From NCBI RefSeq assembly GCF_003002065.1, contig NZ_PVZG01000012.1, positions 124,001 to 188,000 of the forward strand: DNA of 64,000 bases, written 5' to 3'. The notes under the pieces are model-generated. The model worked only from the letters and a program-made list of their open reading frames with translations, did not search any database and was not told the DNA's origin. Shown piece by piece: positions 34,528-43,030 of this stretch; the first letter of the stretch is position 1; each line of letters opens with the position of its first letter. Source of the stretch: Pseudosporangium ferrugineum. Its GTDB lineage: Bacteria > Actinomycetota > Actinomycetes > Mycobacteriales > Micromonosporaceae. The position numbers and the translations under genes are program-made.

Positions 34528-35109
34528 ATGAGTTTCTCCCCGCCGGCGTCCGTCAGCCTGCGCCTCCCGCAGGACTGGGCCGAGCTCGACCCGCGAGCCG
34601 GCGACCTCGCCGCCGACCTGCGGCGCGCCGTCGAGGCCCGGTGGGCGGCGCACGACCTGATCAGCACGGAGCGCCTGGTGGCCCTGCTCACCCCGCCCGC
34701 CCGGGAGCTGCGCCGGCAGGGTGAGCAAGCGTACGTCGTGGTCGTCGGCCTCTACACGGACGTCGTACCGGTGGCCGGTTCCACCGAGCCGCTCGTGGTC
34801 ACCGCGCACGCGATGCTGAGCATGTCGCCGCCGGTGGGCTCGCTCGACGACGTACGCCGCGACCTCGGCGAGGCCGCGGAGACCGTGACCCTGCCGTCCG
34901 GCCCGGCCGTGCGCCTCAGCGGCCCGGTCCCGGTCCCCGCCCCGGACGGCCCGGGTGCCGCCTACCGCCGCTGGTACGTCGTGCCGGTCCCGGGCACCGA
35001 CCGGGTGGCCACCCTGGCCTTCCTGACCCCGAACACCGAGCTGGCGGACGTCTTCAACGACGTCTTCGACGCGGTCGCGGACAGCCTGACCTTCGGCTGG
35101 AAGGACTGA
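34528..35109 (+). CDS. Hypothetical protein
   Basis: A 193-residue soluble protein with no domain I recognise. It has an N-terminal LRLPQDWAELDP motif, a beta-rich middle (YVVVVGLYTDVVPVAG) and a C-terminal helix (ELADVFNDVFDAVADSLTF). No signal peptide or membrane helix is visible. Similar proteins of about this length occur in actinobacteria near secretion loci, but I cannot confirm a link here. A bidirectional terminator follows. Confidence 0.7.
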   Translation: MSFSPPASVSLRLPQDWAELDPRAGDLAADLRRAVEARWAAHDLISTERLVALLTPPARELRRQGEQAYVVVVGLYTDVVPVAGSTEPLVVTAHAMLSMSPPVGSLDDVRRDLGEAAETVTLPSGPAVRLSGPVPVPAPDGPGAAYRRWYVVPVPGTDRVATLAFLTPNTELADVFNDVFDAVADSLTFGWKD

Positions 35110-35167
35110 CGGCGCCGGCGCGTCCGGAGCGGGCGCCGCATCGGCAGGACGACCCGCAAGGGCGACG

Positions 35168-35204
35168 GACGCGGGCCGCGACCTGCACGGTCGCGGCCCG
35201 CGTC
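35168..35204. terminator. Bidirectional hairpin terminator
   Basis: GACGCGGGCCGCGACC and its complement form a perfect 16-bp stem with a five-base loop, between the end of the 34.5-kb gene and the end of the convergent multicopper oxidase gene. Confidence 0.8.
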
Positions 35205-35304
35205 GCGGGCTCCGGCTTCCGGGGGCGACGGGGTGGCCTGCCGGACTGCCGGGCCGGGGGCCGGGCCGGGCTCTCACCAGGGGACGGGGCGCCCGGCCCG
35301 GAGC

Positions 35305-36882
35305 TCAGGTGGTCACGAAGTTGGCCATCATCGCCATGTCCTCGTGCTCGAGGTTGTGGCAGTGGAAGACGTACCGGCCGCGGTAGCCGGTGAAGCGCGT
35401 GATGACCTGGACCTGCTCGTTGGGCTTGAGGTCCACCGTGTCCTTCCAGCCGGCGTCGTAGACCCCCGGCTCCTTGTTGTTGCGGCTGATCACCTTGAAC
35501 TGCACCAGGTGCAGGTGGATCGGATGGTGGAAGTCCGACTGGAACTGCCAGATCTCGGTGTCGCCGAGCTTCGGCATCGCGTCGTACCGGTGCGGGTCGA
35601 ACGGCTTGCCGTTGGTGAGCCACCCGGTCATCGCGCCGACGCTGCCCGTACGGAAGGTGAAGTCGCGCTGGACCGTCGCCGAGGCCGGCGCCAGCGCGGG
35701 GGTGCTGGACAGGACGTCCGGGACCCGGCTGTCGTCGGTGGCCTTGGCACCCACCCGGAACTGCATCACCTGCCGGGTCGAGCCGGCGCCGAGCTCGTTG
35801 ACGAGGTTGACCCGCTGGCCGGGGTTGTACCGTCCGAAGTCGACCACCACGTCGAAGCGTTCCGCCGAGGCGAACTCGATAGCGTCGTGGGTCACCGGCC
35901 GGTCGAGCAGGCCGCCGTCGGAGCCGATCTGGACGAACCCCTTGCCGCCCGGCGGCGGCGGGTCGAGGACCAGCCGGTAGCGGCGGGCGTTGGAGGCATT
36001 GAGCAGGCGCAGGCGGTGGCGCACGGCCGGGACCTCCGCGTACGGCCAGAGCACCCCGTTGACCAGGATCGCGTCGCCGAGCACGCCCGACGCGTACGCG
36101 TTCCGCACGCCCGGCTGCTTCGCCATCGTGGGGTCGAGGGCCGGGTATTGCAGGGTCCCGTCGGCGGCGAAGGACCGGTCGACGATCATCAGCGGCAGGT
36201 CGCGTCCCTCGGCGGGCAGGCCGAGCACCCCCTCCTCGTCGTCGTGGACGAGGTGGAAGCCGGCCAGCCCGCGCCAGACCGAGGCGCCGGTGTAGTCCAT
36301 CCGGTGGTCGTGATACCAGAGGGTGGCCGCCCGCTGGTCGAGCGGGTATTCGTACTGCCGCTCGCCCTGGTGGAGCGCGCCGTGCAGGTGCGTGGCCATG
36401 CCGCCCCACGCACTGTCGTCCTTGGCGCCCACCGGCAGGATGAAGTCGATCGGGTAGCCGTCGAACTCCGGCGGGGTGTGGCCGCCGTGCAGGTGCACCA
36501 CGGCCGGCACGGGCAGCTCGTTGCGGTGCTTGACCACCGTGCGGCGCCCGCTGCGGGACACCAGGGTGGGTCCGGGGAAGATCCCGTTGTATCCCCAGAT
36601 CGGGGTGCGCACGCCGGGGATCAGCTCGGCGTCGGCCACCCGCTGGGTGATCTCGTAGTAGTCGGTGGTGCCGTCGGTGCGGGTGGGCCGCAGGACGGGC
36701 GGGATGACGAGCGGCTGCTGGTACGGCTCGGGCAGCGCGCGCCCGCTGCGCAGCAGCACGCCGGCGGACGAGGTGCCGCGCCAGTTGAGGCCGAGCGGCA
36801 CGGCGACACCCGCGGTAGCGACGGCGCCGGCGCCGGCCAGCCCCGCCCGGAAGAGCGTGCGCCGGGAGATCTGACGGCTCAC
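35305..36882 (-). CDS. Tat-exported multicopper oxidase
   Basis: A 525-residue cupredoxin oxidase. The N-terminus has a twin-arginine signal (SRRTLFRAGLAGAG). Copper ligands are in VVHLHGGHTPP, TLWYHDHRMD, HHPIHLHLVQF and VFHCHNLEHEDMAMM, the four-motif pattern of three-domain multicopper oxidases of the CotA/bilirubin-oxidase group; the Met axial ligand in MAMM is present. It should oxidise phenols, metal ions or bilirubin-like substrates outside the cell. GTG at 36882 overlaps the stop of the membrane protein gene upstream, so the two are one operon. Confidence 0.93.
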   Translation of the reverse strand: MSRQISRRTLFRAGLAGAGAVATAGVAVPLGLNWRGTSSAGVLLRSGRALPEPYQQPLVIPPVLRPTRTDGTTDYYEITQRVADAELIPGVRTPIWGYNGIFPGPTLVSRSGRRTVVKHRNELPVPAVVHLHGGHTPPEFDGYPIDFILPVGAKDDSAWGGMATHLHGALHQGERQYEYPLDQRAATLWYHDHRMDYTGASVWRGLAGFHLVHDDEEGVLGLPAEGRDLPLMIVDRSFAADGTLQYPALDPTMAKQPGVRNAYASGVLGDAILVNGVLWPYAEVPAVRHRLRLLNASNARRYRLVLDPPPPGGKGFVQIGSDGGLLDRPVTHDAIEFASAERFDVVVDFGRYNPGQRVNLVNELGAGSTRQVMQFRVGAKATDDSRVPDVLSSTPALAPASATVQRDFTFRTGSVGAMTGWLTNGKPFDPHRYDAMPKLGDTEIWQFQSDFHHPIHLHLVQFKVISRNNKEPGVYDAGWKDTVDLKPNEQVQVITRFTGYRGRYVFHCHNLEHEDMAMMANFVTT

Positions 36883-37382
36883 GAGCGCTCCTCGGCGGCC
36901 GCGTCGTCCTTGCCGTTCGCCCGCGGCCACCAGTCGTGGGGCTTCGGCCGCCACACCCACACGAGCATGAGGACGGTCACGACGACCAGGCCGACGCCGA
37001 GCGGGACGTGGATCACCAGGGAGCGGGAGAAGCCCAGCACGATCTGCAGGGCGATGAGCCCGAACATGCCGGCGGTGTAGAAGGCGGGCCAGAGCGGGCC
37101 ACCGCCGGGCCAGCGCAGCAGCACCGCGGCGATCAGCTGCACCAGCAGCACGATGCCGGTGTAGGTGGCGTTCTCCCGGTGCACGTGCAGGGCGGGGAAG
37201 TCGCCGGAGAGGAACCGCCCGGCGTAGACCGCCTGGTCGAAGATCAGCACCGTCTCGACGAGGGCGACGACCCGCAGCGGCCAGTAGGCCCAGGGCCGGG
37301 CCACCCGCGCCACCTTGCCGGTGGTTTCGGGACTTCCCAGGGTCGCCGGCGCCTGATCGCCGATCTCGAGCCGTGAGCTCAT
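36879..37382 (-). CDS. Membrane protein upstream of the multicopper oxidase
   Basis: A 167-residue integral membrane protein with four predicted helices (YWPLRVVALVETVLIF, TGIVLLVQLIAAVLL, AFYTAGMFGLIALQIVLG, HVPLGVGLVVVTVLMLVWVW) and histidines in HVHRENATY and IHVPLG. It is not one I can name. Coupling to the oxidase by GTGA overlap suggests it works with it, perhaps as an electron-transfer or metal-handling partner. AGGAGG lies ten bases upstream of the ATG. Confidence 0.75.
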   Translation of the reverse strand: MSSRLEIGDQAPATLGSPETTGKVARVARPWAYWPLRVVALVETVLIFDQAVYAGRFLSGDFPALHVHRENATYTGIVLLVQLIAAVLLRWPGGGPLWPAFYTAGMFGLIALQIVLGFSRSLVIHVPLGVGLVVVTVLMLVWVWRPKPHDWWPRANGKDDAAAEERS

Positions 37383-37454
37383 CGTGCCAATTCCTCCTGA
37401 GAGCCGGGAACGGACGGCCGCCGGGCGACCGGCGTCTGGGGCAACACTAGCATC

Positions 37455-37466
37455 GCTATATAAAGC
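37455..37466. promoter_or_regulatory. AT-rich near-palindrome upstream of the oxidase operon
   Basis: GCTATATAAAGC is symmetric at ten of twelve positions and sits in an AT-rich island about 75 bases upstream of the membrane protein start. It may be an operator or overlap the promoter of the oxidase operon. The polyketide cluster ends just 19 bases to the right. Confidence 0.35.
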
Positions 37467-37484
37467 GTGGCACACCAAGAGTTG

Positions 37485-38771
37485 CTACATAATGGCGAGC
37501 GGCCGCGGGTGCCCCTCGAGCCAGATCCGGCCGAGCGCGCCGAGCAGCGCCCGGTGCTCCACGCCCGGCCTGCCGGCCCGCACCGGCATGGCGGCCACCG
37601 CGTCGCTGCGTCCCTCCAGCACCGCCGGGTGGGCGCGCGCCGCCATGGTCAGCGCGCGCCCCGGGCCCGCCTCGACCAGCAGCACGTCGCGCTCGGTGAG
37701 CAGCGCGTCCAGGGCGTCCCAGAACAGCACCGGGGTGGCGACCTGGCCGGCCAGGAATTCCGGGTCCACCGCCTGCCGGTCGGTGAGCCGGCGCCCGGTG
37801 CGGGTGGAGTAGATCGGGATGCGGGGCGGCGCCAGGGTCGTCGCCGCGAGCGCCTCGCGGTACCGGCGGGCCGTCGGCGCCATCAGCGGGGAGTGGAACG
37901 GCACGGGGATCTGGGCGCGTACCGGGGCGCGGCCCGCGTCGATCAGGCGCTGCTCGGCGACGGCGAGCGCGGCGTCGGTGCCGACCACGAGCGTCTGCCG
38001 GGGGCCGTTGCGGACGCCCACCGTGGCGCCCGGCGGCAGCAGCCCGGCCACCCAGTCCGGGTCGGCCGCGACGGCGAGCAGGCCGCCGGGCGGCGCGGAG
38101 GAGTAGTGCGGGGCCCGCGCGGCGAGGTGCCGGGCGGCCTCCGCGACGCCGATCACGCCCGCGACGGCGAAGGCGGCGAACTCGCCGACGCTGTGGCCGA
38201 TCAGGGCGGCGGGCTCGACGCCCGCCGCGGCGAGGTGACCGGCGATCGCCACGTCGAGGGCGAACAGCAGGGGCTGCCCGCGCTCGGCGGCGTGCACCGG
38301 GATGCGGGGGCGGGCGGTGAGCCAGTCCGCGTGCAGTTCGGCGCCGCCGGGCCCGTACGCCCGCAGGAACCCGTCCATCGCCTCGGCCACGTCGCCGAAC
38401 GCGGCGTACAGCTGGACGCCCATCCGCGGGTACTGCGAGCCGTGGCCGGGCAGCAGGAGCGCCACCGGACGGGCCGCGCGCTCGTCGGTGCGGCGTACGC
38501 CCGCGAACGCCGGGCGGGTCAGCAGCGCCAGGTCGGCGGGGTCCCCGTCGGTGACGAACGCGCCGCGTACGGGATGATCGGGGTCCGCCTCGGCGGCGAG
38601 CCGATCGGCGAGCGCGACCAGCGCGGAGTCGCCGGCCGCCGCGATCCGCCCCGGCAGCCGCTCCCGCAGCTCCCGCTCGGCCTCCGCGGTCGGCGCCGAC
38701 CAGGTCAGCAGCACCGGCCGCGGCAGCCGGTCCGGGCGCACCCCCGTCGCGACGGGCACCGCGGCGGTCAC
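37485..38771 (-). CDS. Stand-alone acyltransferase with an N-terminal linker (malonyl-type)
   Basis: A 428-residue acyltransferase. Residues about 20-90 look like the linker that precedes AT domains in modular synthases. The AT fold then has LLLPGHGSQYPRMG, the nucleophile Ser194 in GHSVGEF, an Arg (219) where the carboxylate-binding Arg of FabD aligns, and His293 in PFHSPLM. It should load a malonyl-type extender onto ACP, or act as a proofreading AT. GTG at 38771 overlaps the stop of the upstream acyltransferase. It is the last gene of its operon and borders the multicopper oxidase operon. Confidence 0.88.
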   Translation of the reverse strand: MTAAVPVATGVRPDRLPRPVLLTWSAPTAEAERELRERLPGRIAAAGDSALVALADRLAAEADPDHPVRGAFVTDGDPADLALLTRPAFAGVRRTDERAARPVALLLPGHGSQYPRMGVQLYAAFGDVAEAMDGFLRAYGPGGAELHADWLTARPRIPVHAAERGQPLLFALDVAIAGHLAAAGVEPAALIGHSVGEFAAFAVAGVIGVAEAARHLAARAPHYSSAPPGGLLAVAADPDWVAGLLPPGATVGVRNGPRQTLVVGTDAALAVAEQRLIDAGRAPVRAQIPVPFHSPLMAPTARRYREALAATTLAPPRIPIYSTRTGRRLTDRQAVDPEFLAGQVATPVLFWDALDALLTERDVLLVEAGPGRALTMAARAHPAVLEGRSDAVAAMPVRAGRPGVEHRALLGALGRIWLEGHPRPLAIM

Positions 38772-39688
38772 CGCAGCGCTCCGACGGAGACCGCCGGGGC
38801 GGCCGGCGCCCGGTCCAGGAACGGGATCGCGCCGGTACGCCGGCCGATCCGGCGCAGCACGTCCGCCGGCCCGGCGTCCCACAGCGCCGCCACGCCCCGC
38901 TCCGCCGCCGCCGACGTCGCCTCGTGCCAGCGCACCGGCAGGACCAGCCACCGGGCCAGCAGCTCGGGCAGGCCGGCGGTGTCGGCGCGCACGCAGAGGT
39001 CCACACTGGACAGCAGTGGCACCCGCGGCGGCCGGAACCGCACGTTGGCGACGGCCGCCTCCCACTCCTGGAGCACCTCGACCATCAGCGACGAGTGGTA
39101 CGCGCCCCGGATCTGCAGGCGCCGCGCCGAGCCCACCCCCTCCCGCACCCGGCGGACCATGGTGTCGACGGAACGCTCGTCGCCGCAGAGCACCGTCTGG
39201 CGGCGATCGTTGAAGCCGGACGGCTCCAGCACGCCGCCCGACTCCGCGACGACCAGCCGGCGCTGCCACTCGACCGTGTCCCGGTCCAGGCCGACGACCG
39301 CGACCAGGGCGCTCGGCCGGCGCCGGTACTGCTCGTCGCCGATCTCGCCGAGCGAGCGGACGAGCCGCAGCCCGTCGTACGGGTCGATCGCGCCGGCGTA
39401 CGCCATCGCGGTGATCTCGCCCATGCTGTGGCCCATCGCCACCGGCACCGGCGCGTCCTCGCCCCCCGCCGCCCAGGCGCCGATCAGGCCCAGGGCGTAC
39501 GTGCACGGCTGCGCCACCCGGGTGTCGCTGAAGTCGGCCGTGGCGGGGTCGTGGTCGATGACCTGCTCGAGCGCGCGGACGAGCGGATGGTCGCGGTGGC
39601 GCTGCAGGCCGCGGCCCAGCGCCTCGGTGTCACTGATCTGGCCCGGAAAGGCCACCCCGGGCAGGGTCCCGGACGGGTCGAACGGCAT
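38768..39688 (-). CDS. FabD-like acyltransferase lacking the carboxylate-binding Arg
   Basis: A 306-residue acyltransferase. It has FPGQ near the N-terminus (but FPGQISD rather than FPGQGSQ), the nucleophile Ser88 in GHSMGEI and the partner His198 in GAYHSSLM. In FabD an Arg about 29 residues after the Ser binds the malonyl carboxylate; by eye that position is Leu113 here. This suggests an enzyme for uncarboxylated acyl groups, for example a starter-unit transferase or an acyl-ACP thioesterase like ZhuC of the R1128 pathway. It overlaps the second acyltransferase and follows the UDP-glucose dehydrogenase gene. Confidence 0.85.
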   Translation of the reverse strand: MPFDPSGTLPGVAFPGQISDTEALGRGLQRHRDHPLVRALEQVIDHDPATADFSDTRVAQPCTYALGLIGAWAAGGEDAPVPVAMGHSMGEITAMAYAGAIDPYDGLRLVRSLGEIGDEQYRRRPSALVAVVGLDRDTVEWQRRLVVAESGGVLEPSGFNDRRQTVLCGDERSVDTMVRRVREGVGSARRLQIRGAYHSSLMVEVLQEWEAAVANVRFRPPRVPLLSSVDLCVRADTAGLPELLARWLVLPVRWHEATSAAAERGVAALWDAGPADVLRRIGRRTGAIPFLDRAPAAPAVSVGALR

Positions 39689-39706
39689 CGGCTCAGCTCT
39701 CCTTCG

Positions 39707-41020
39707 TCAGGCCCGGTACGTCCAGCCGGCGGCCCGGAAGCGCTTGGCGTCCAGCGCGTACCGGCCGTCGATGAGGTTGCGGCGGCGCACGGCGGTGCCG
39801 AGGGCCAGCGGGTCGAGGCGGCGGAACTCGTCCCACTCGCAGAGCAGCAGCACGAGGTCCGCCTCGGCGACGGCCTCGTCGAGCGAGCCGGCCACCGACA
39901 GCTGCCGGTACGCCTGCCGCACGGCCGCCCCGGCAACGGGGTCGTAGACGACGACGTCCGCGCCGGCGCGCTGGATGCCCGACGCCACGTGCAGCGCGGG
40001 CGAGTCCCGGATGTCGTCGGTGCCCGGCTTGAAGCTGGCACCCAGCACGCACACCCGCGCACCCCGGTACGACCCCAGCAGCTCCAGCCCGAGGTCGACC
40101 AGCCGGCGCCGGCGCCGCAGGTTGACGTCGTCGACGGCCTCCAGGAAGGACACCGCCCCGCTGACGCCGAGCTCCCGCGCGCGGGCGTGCAGGCCGCGGA
40201 GGTCCTTCGGCAGGCAGCCGCCGCCGTAGCCGAGGCCGGGGTGGAGCGAGCGGCGACCGATCCGCGGGTCGCTGCCCAGCGCGTCGGCGAGCGCGAGCAC
40301 GTCGGCGCCGGTCGCCTCGCAGATCTCGGCCAGGCCGTTCACGAACGAGATCTTGGTGGCCAGGAACGCGTTGGCGGCGGCCTTGACCAGCTCGCTGGTG
40401 GCCGGGTCAGTCACGTGGACCGCGGTGCCGGCCGACACCAGCGGCTGGTACGTGAGCCGCAGCATCTGCTCGGCCCATCCGGACGACACCCCGAAGACGA
40501 GCCGGTCCGGGGTGAGGGTGTCGGCCACCGCCTGGCCCTCGCGCAGGAATTCCGGGCTCCACGCCACCTCGACCCGGCTGCCCGCCGGCGCCACCTCGGC
40601 CACCAGCGCGGCCATCCGCTCGGCCGTGCCGACCGGCACGGTCGACTTGCCGACGATCAGCGCCGAGTGGTCCAGGTGCCTCGCCAGGTCGCGGAACGCC
40701 TGCTCCACGTGGCTGGTGTCCCACGCGTCCGAACCGGCCTGCTGCGGCGTGCCCACGCAGACGAAGTGCACGTCGGCGTTCAGTGCCACCTCGCGGAAGG
40801 ACGTGCCGAAGCGCAACCGTCCACTGCGGACGTGCCGGGCCAGCATCGGCCCCAGATCGGGTTCGTGGAAGGGCATCTCGCCGGCGGCCAGCCGGGCCAC
40901 CTTCACCGGGTCCACGTCCACGGCGACGACGTCGTGCCCGAGCTCCGCCATGCACGCCGCATGGGTCACGCCGAGATAGCCGGTGCCGATGACGCCGATC
41001 CGCAGTCGGACAGGTTCCAT
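39707..41020 (-). CDS. ugd: UDP-glucose 6-dehydrogenase
   Basis: A 437-residue NAD-dependent dehydrogenase oxidising UDP-glucose to UDP-glucuronate. The N-terminal NAD domain has IGVIGTGYLGVTHAA, the catalytic Cys is in GYGGGCLPKD, and the C-terminal NDP-binding region has LGASFKPGTDDIRDSP. GGAGGAGG precedes the ATG. It lies in the polyketide cluster, 18 bases upstream of the acyltransferase genes. With the NDP-sugar enzyme at 62-63 kb it could supply UDP-glucuronate or UDP-xylose to the glycosyltransferase at 55 kb. Confidence 0.95.
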   Translation of the reverse strand: MEPVRLRIGVIGTGYLGVTHAACMAELGHDVVAVDVDPVKVARLAAGEMPFHEPDLGPMLARHVRSGRLRFGTSFREVALNADVHFVCVGTPQQAGSDAWDTSHVEQAFRDLARHLDHSALIVGKSTVPVGTAERMAALVAEVAPAGSRVEVAWSPEFLREGQAVADTLTPDRLVFGVSSGWAEQMLRLTYQPLVSAGTAVHVTDPATSELVKAAANAFLATKISFVNGLAEICEATGADVLALADALGSDPRIGRRSLHPGLGYGGGCLPKDLRGLHARARELGVSGAVSFLEAVDDVNLRRRRRLVDLGLELLGSYRGARVCVLGASFKPGTDDIRDSPALHVASGIQRAGADVVVYDPVAGAAVRQAYRQLSVAGSLDEAVAEADLVLLLCEWDEFRRLDPLALGTAVRRRNLIDGRYALDAKRFRAAGWTYRA

Positions 41021-41303
41021 GTCGCCTCCTCCGTCGACCACCGACGCTATTGACCGCGCCGCCGCGGGTCGCCCACCGCGGTGATGAGGTTCCGGCTCCT
41101 CCCCGGAGCCGGTCGCCGGCCGCCCGTACGCGCCCGCCCGAACGCCCCTGACCTGCGCGGGCAGGCCCGCAGCAGGGTGCGCGTCCACTGTGCGGGGGAC
41201 GCCGCCACCACCACCGCGGTCGGAAGACTCCCCCGCCCGTGCGGACCTAGGTTCACCCGTGTCGGCGCAACCGGCGCCGTCTTCCGCGAAAGAGGCACCC
41301 GAC

Positions 41304-42440
41304 ATGGCGACGCAACGAACGAGTCCCCGCACCGCCGGCGTGCGGACCCCGCCCCGCGCGGCCGGGGTCCTGTCCCGCGAGAGCGGTCACGAGCAGGTCG
41401 TCTTCTGTCACGAGCCGCGCAGCGGCCTGCGGGCGATCATCGCGATCTACTCGACCGCGCTCGGGCCCGCGCTCGGCGGCACCCGGTTCTACCCGTACGC
41501 GTGCGAGGAGGACGCCCTCGCCGACGTGCTGGAGCTGTCGAAGGGGATGGCGTACAAGAACGCCATCGCCGGCCTGGACCTGGGCGGCGGCAAGGCGGTC
41601 ATCATCGGCGACCCCGAGCGCGACAAGTCCGAGATGCTGCTGCGCGCGTTCGGCCGCTTCGTGCAGTCGCTGGCGGGGCGCTACATCACGGCCTGCGACA
41701 TCGGTACGTTCTCCGCGGACATGGACGTGGTGGCCCGGGAGAGCTCCTACGTCACCGGGCGCAGCACCGAGCTCGGCGGCGCGGGCGACTCGGCGGTGCT
41801 GACCGCCCACGGCGTCCTGCTCGGCATGCGGGCCGCCGGCGAGCAGGTGTGGGGCCGCTGGGGCGCGCCGTGGCAGCGGCGGATCGGCATCCAGGGCGTC
41901 GGCAAGGTCGGCTTCCGGCTGGCGCGGACCCTGGCCGAGGAGGGCGCCACGGTCATCGTGCACGACGTCGACCAGCGGGCGCTGGACCGGGCCCGCGCGG
42001 AGATCCCCGGCGTGCAGATCGCGCCGGACCTCGACGCGCTGCTCACCGCGGACCTCGACGTCTTCGCGCCGTGCGCGATGGGCGGCGTGCTGGACGAGCG
42101 TACGGTCTCCCGGCTCAGCGCCCGCGTCGTGTGCGGCGCCGCGAACAACCAGCTCGCCGACGAGACCGTGGCGAAGCTGCTCGACGACCGCGGCATCCTG
42201 TACGCCCCCGACTACGTCGTCAACGCCGGCGGGGTCATCCAGGTCGCCGACGAGATCGGCGGCTTCGACCTGGTCCGCGCCACCAAGCGGGCGGACCGCA
42301 TCTACGACGTCACCCGCGAGATCTTCCGCCGCGGCGCCGCGGACCGGGTCCGCCCCGACGTGGCCGCCGCCCGGATCGCCGAGGCCCGGATGGCCGACCT
42401 GGCCGCCGTCCGCACGGTGCACCTGCCCCGGACCGCCTGA
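41304..42440 (+). CDS. Leucine/valine dehydrogenase
   Basis: A 378-residue amino-acid dehydrogenase of the Leu/Val/Phe group. Landmarks are LGGTRFYPY, the catalytic Lys in LSKGMAYKNAIAGLDLGGGK, DIGTFSADM and the NAD-binding GIQGVGKVGFRLARTLAEEG. It converts branched-chain amino acids to 2-oxo acids, the first step toward isobutyryl- or isovaleryl-type CoA. In this cluster that could feed a branched starter unit; it may equally be a general catabolic gene. AGAGG precedes the ATG. It and the next gene run against the flanking cluster genes. Confidence 0.93.
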   Translation: MATQRTSPRTAGVRTPPRAAGVLSRESGHEQVVFCHEPRSGLRAIIAIYSTALGPALGGTRFYPYACEEDALADVLELSKGMAYKNAIAGLDLGGGKAVIIGDPERDKSEMLLRAFGRFVQSLAGRYITACDIGTFSADMDVVARESSYVTGRSTELGGAGDSAVLTAHGVLLGMRAAGEQVWGRWGAPWQRRIGIQGVGKVGFRLARTLAEEGATVIVHDVDQRALDRARAEIPGVQIAPDLDALLTADLDVFAPCAMGGVLDERTVSRLSARVVCGAANNQLADETVAKLLDDRGILYAPDYVVNAGGVIQVADEIGGFDLVRATKRADRIYDVTREIFRRGAADRVRPDVAAARIAEARMADLAAVRTVHLPRTA

Positions 42441-42476
42441 GCGCCGTCCACCCCTTCCCGAACAGGAGCGAACAAC

Positions 42477-42980
42477 ATGTGGTCTTCCGTGCTCACCGGC
42501 GTCAGCCTCGTCGGCAGCGGCATCCAGGCGGGTGCCCTGCTCATGGTCCTGTACGGCGTCTGCCCGACGTTCCGGCGGATTCCCGTGCCCGAGTGGATGC
42601 GCCTGCACGTGGCGCTGGACAGCAGCATCGAGCGGTACATGCCGGCCCTCAACATCGTCACCGGGCTGACCACGCTCATCCTGCTGTTCCTGCCCCAGGA
42701 ACCCGAGGTACGCGCCCTGCGCATCGTGGCGCTGGCGCACAACATCGCCCTCGCGGTGGTGTCCGAGATGGTCAACGTGCGCATCAACAAGGACATCGCC
42801 GCCCGCGTCCTGGTGCCGGCCGGCGGCGTGCCGGGCCCGTCCCTGGACGAGCTGACCGAGGACGAGACCGAGCGCCTGGTCGCGGTCCGCGAACGGTGGA
42901 TCCGCACGCACGGCTGGCGGACCCTCATCATCGTGACCGGCTTCGTCGAGTACGTCATCGCGGTCCTGCTCACCACCTGA
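42477..42980 (+). CDS. DUF1772/anthrone-oxygenase-like membrane protein
   Basis: A 167-residue membrane protein with four helices (SLVGSGIQAGALLMVLYG, LNIVTGLTTLILLFL, IVALAHNIALAVVSEMVNV, TLIIVTGFVEYVIAVLL). The spacing and NxxIN-type motif (MVNVRINKDI) fit the DUF1772 family, which includes fungal anthrone oxygenases. In a type II polyketide cluster an oxygenation role is attractive but unproven; most bacterial members are uncharacterised. GGAG lies upstream of the ATG. A strong terminator follows nine bases after the stop. Confidence 0.72.
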   Translation: MWSSVLTGVSLVGSGIQAGALLMVLYGVCPTFRRIPVPEWMRLHVALDSSIERYMPALNIVTGLTTLILLFLPQEPEVRALRIVALAHNIALAVVSEMVNVRINKDIAARVLVPAGGVPGPSLDELTEDETERLVAVRERWIRTHGWRTLIIVTGFVEYVIAVLLTT

Positions 42981-42988
42981 GGGCGCGA

Positions 42989-43022
42989 AAGAGGCCCCGC
43001 CGGCTCACCGGCGGGGCCTCTT
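42989..43022. terminator. Bidirectional hairpin terminator
   Basis: AAGAGGCCCCGCCGG and its complement form a perfect 15-bp stem with a four-base loop, followed by TT on the plus strand. It separates the convergent DUF1772 gene and the chain length factor gene and should serve both. Confidence 0.9.
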
Positions 43023-43030
43023 CCGTGTGC

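Noticed and set aside
37485..38771. A fragment of a modular (type I) synthase
   Set aside because: The acyltransferase has a modular-style linker but no KS, ACP or other module domain beside it; it is complete as a stand-alone protein.
37485..39506. One 673-codon acyltransferase spanning both AT genes
   Set aside because: The second acyltransferase begins at GTG 38771, overlapping the stop of the first; the upstream part of the frame is an out-of-frame reading of the first gene.
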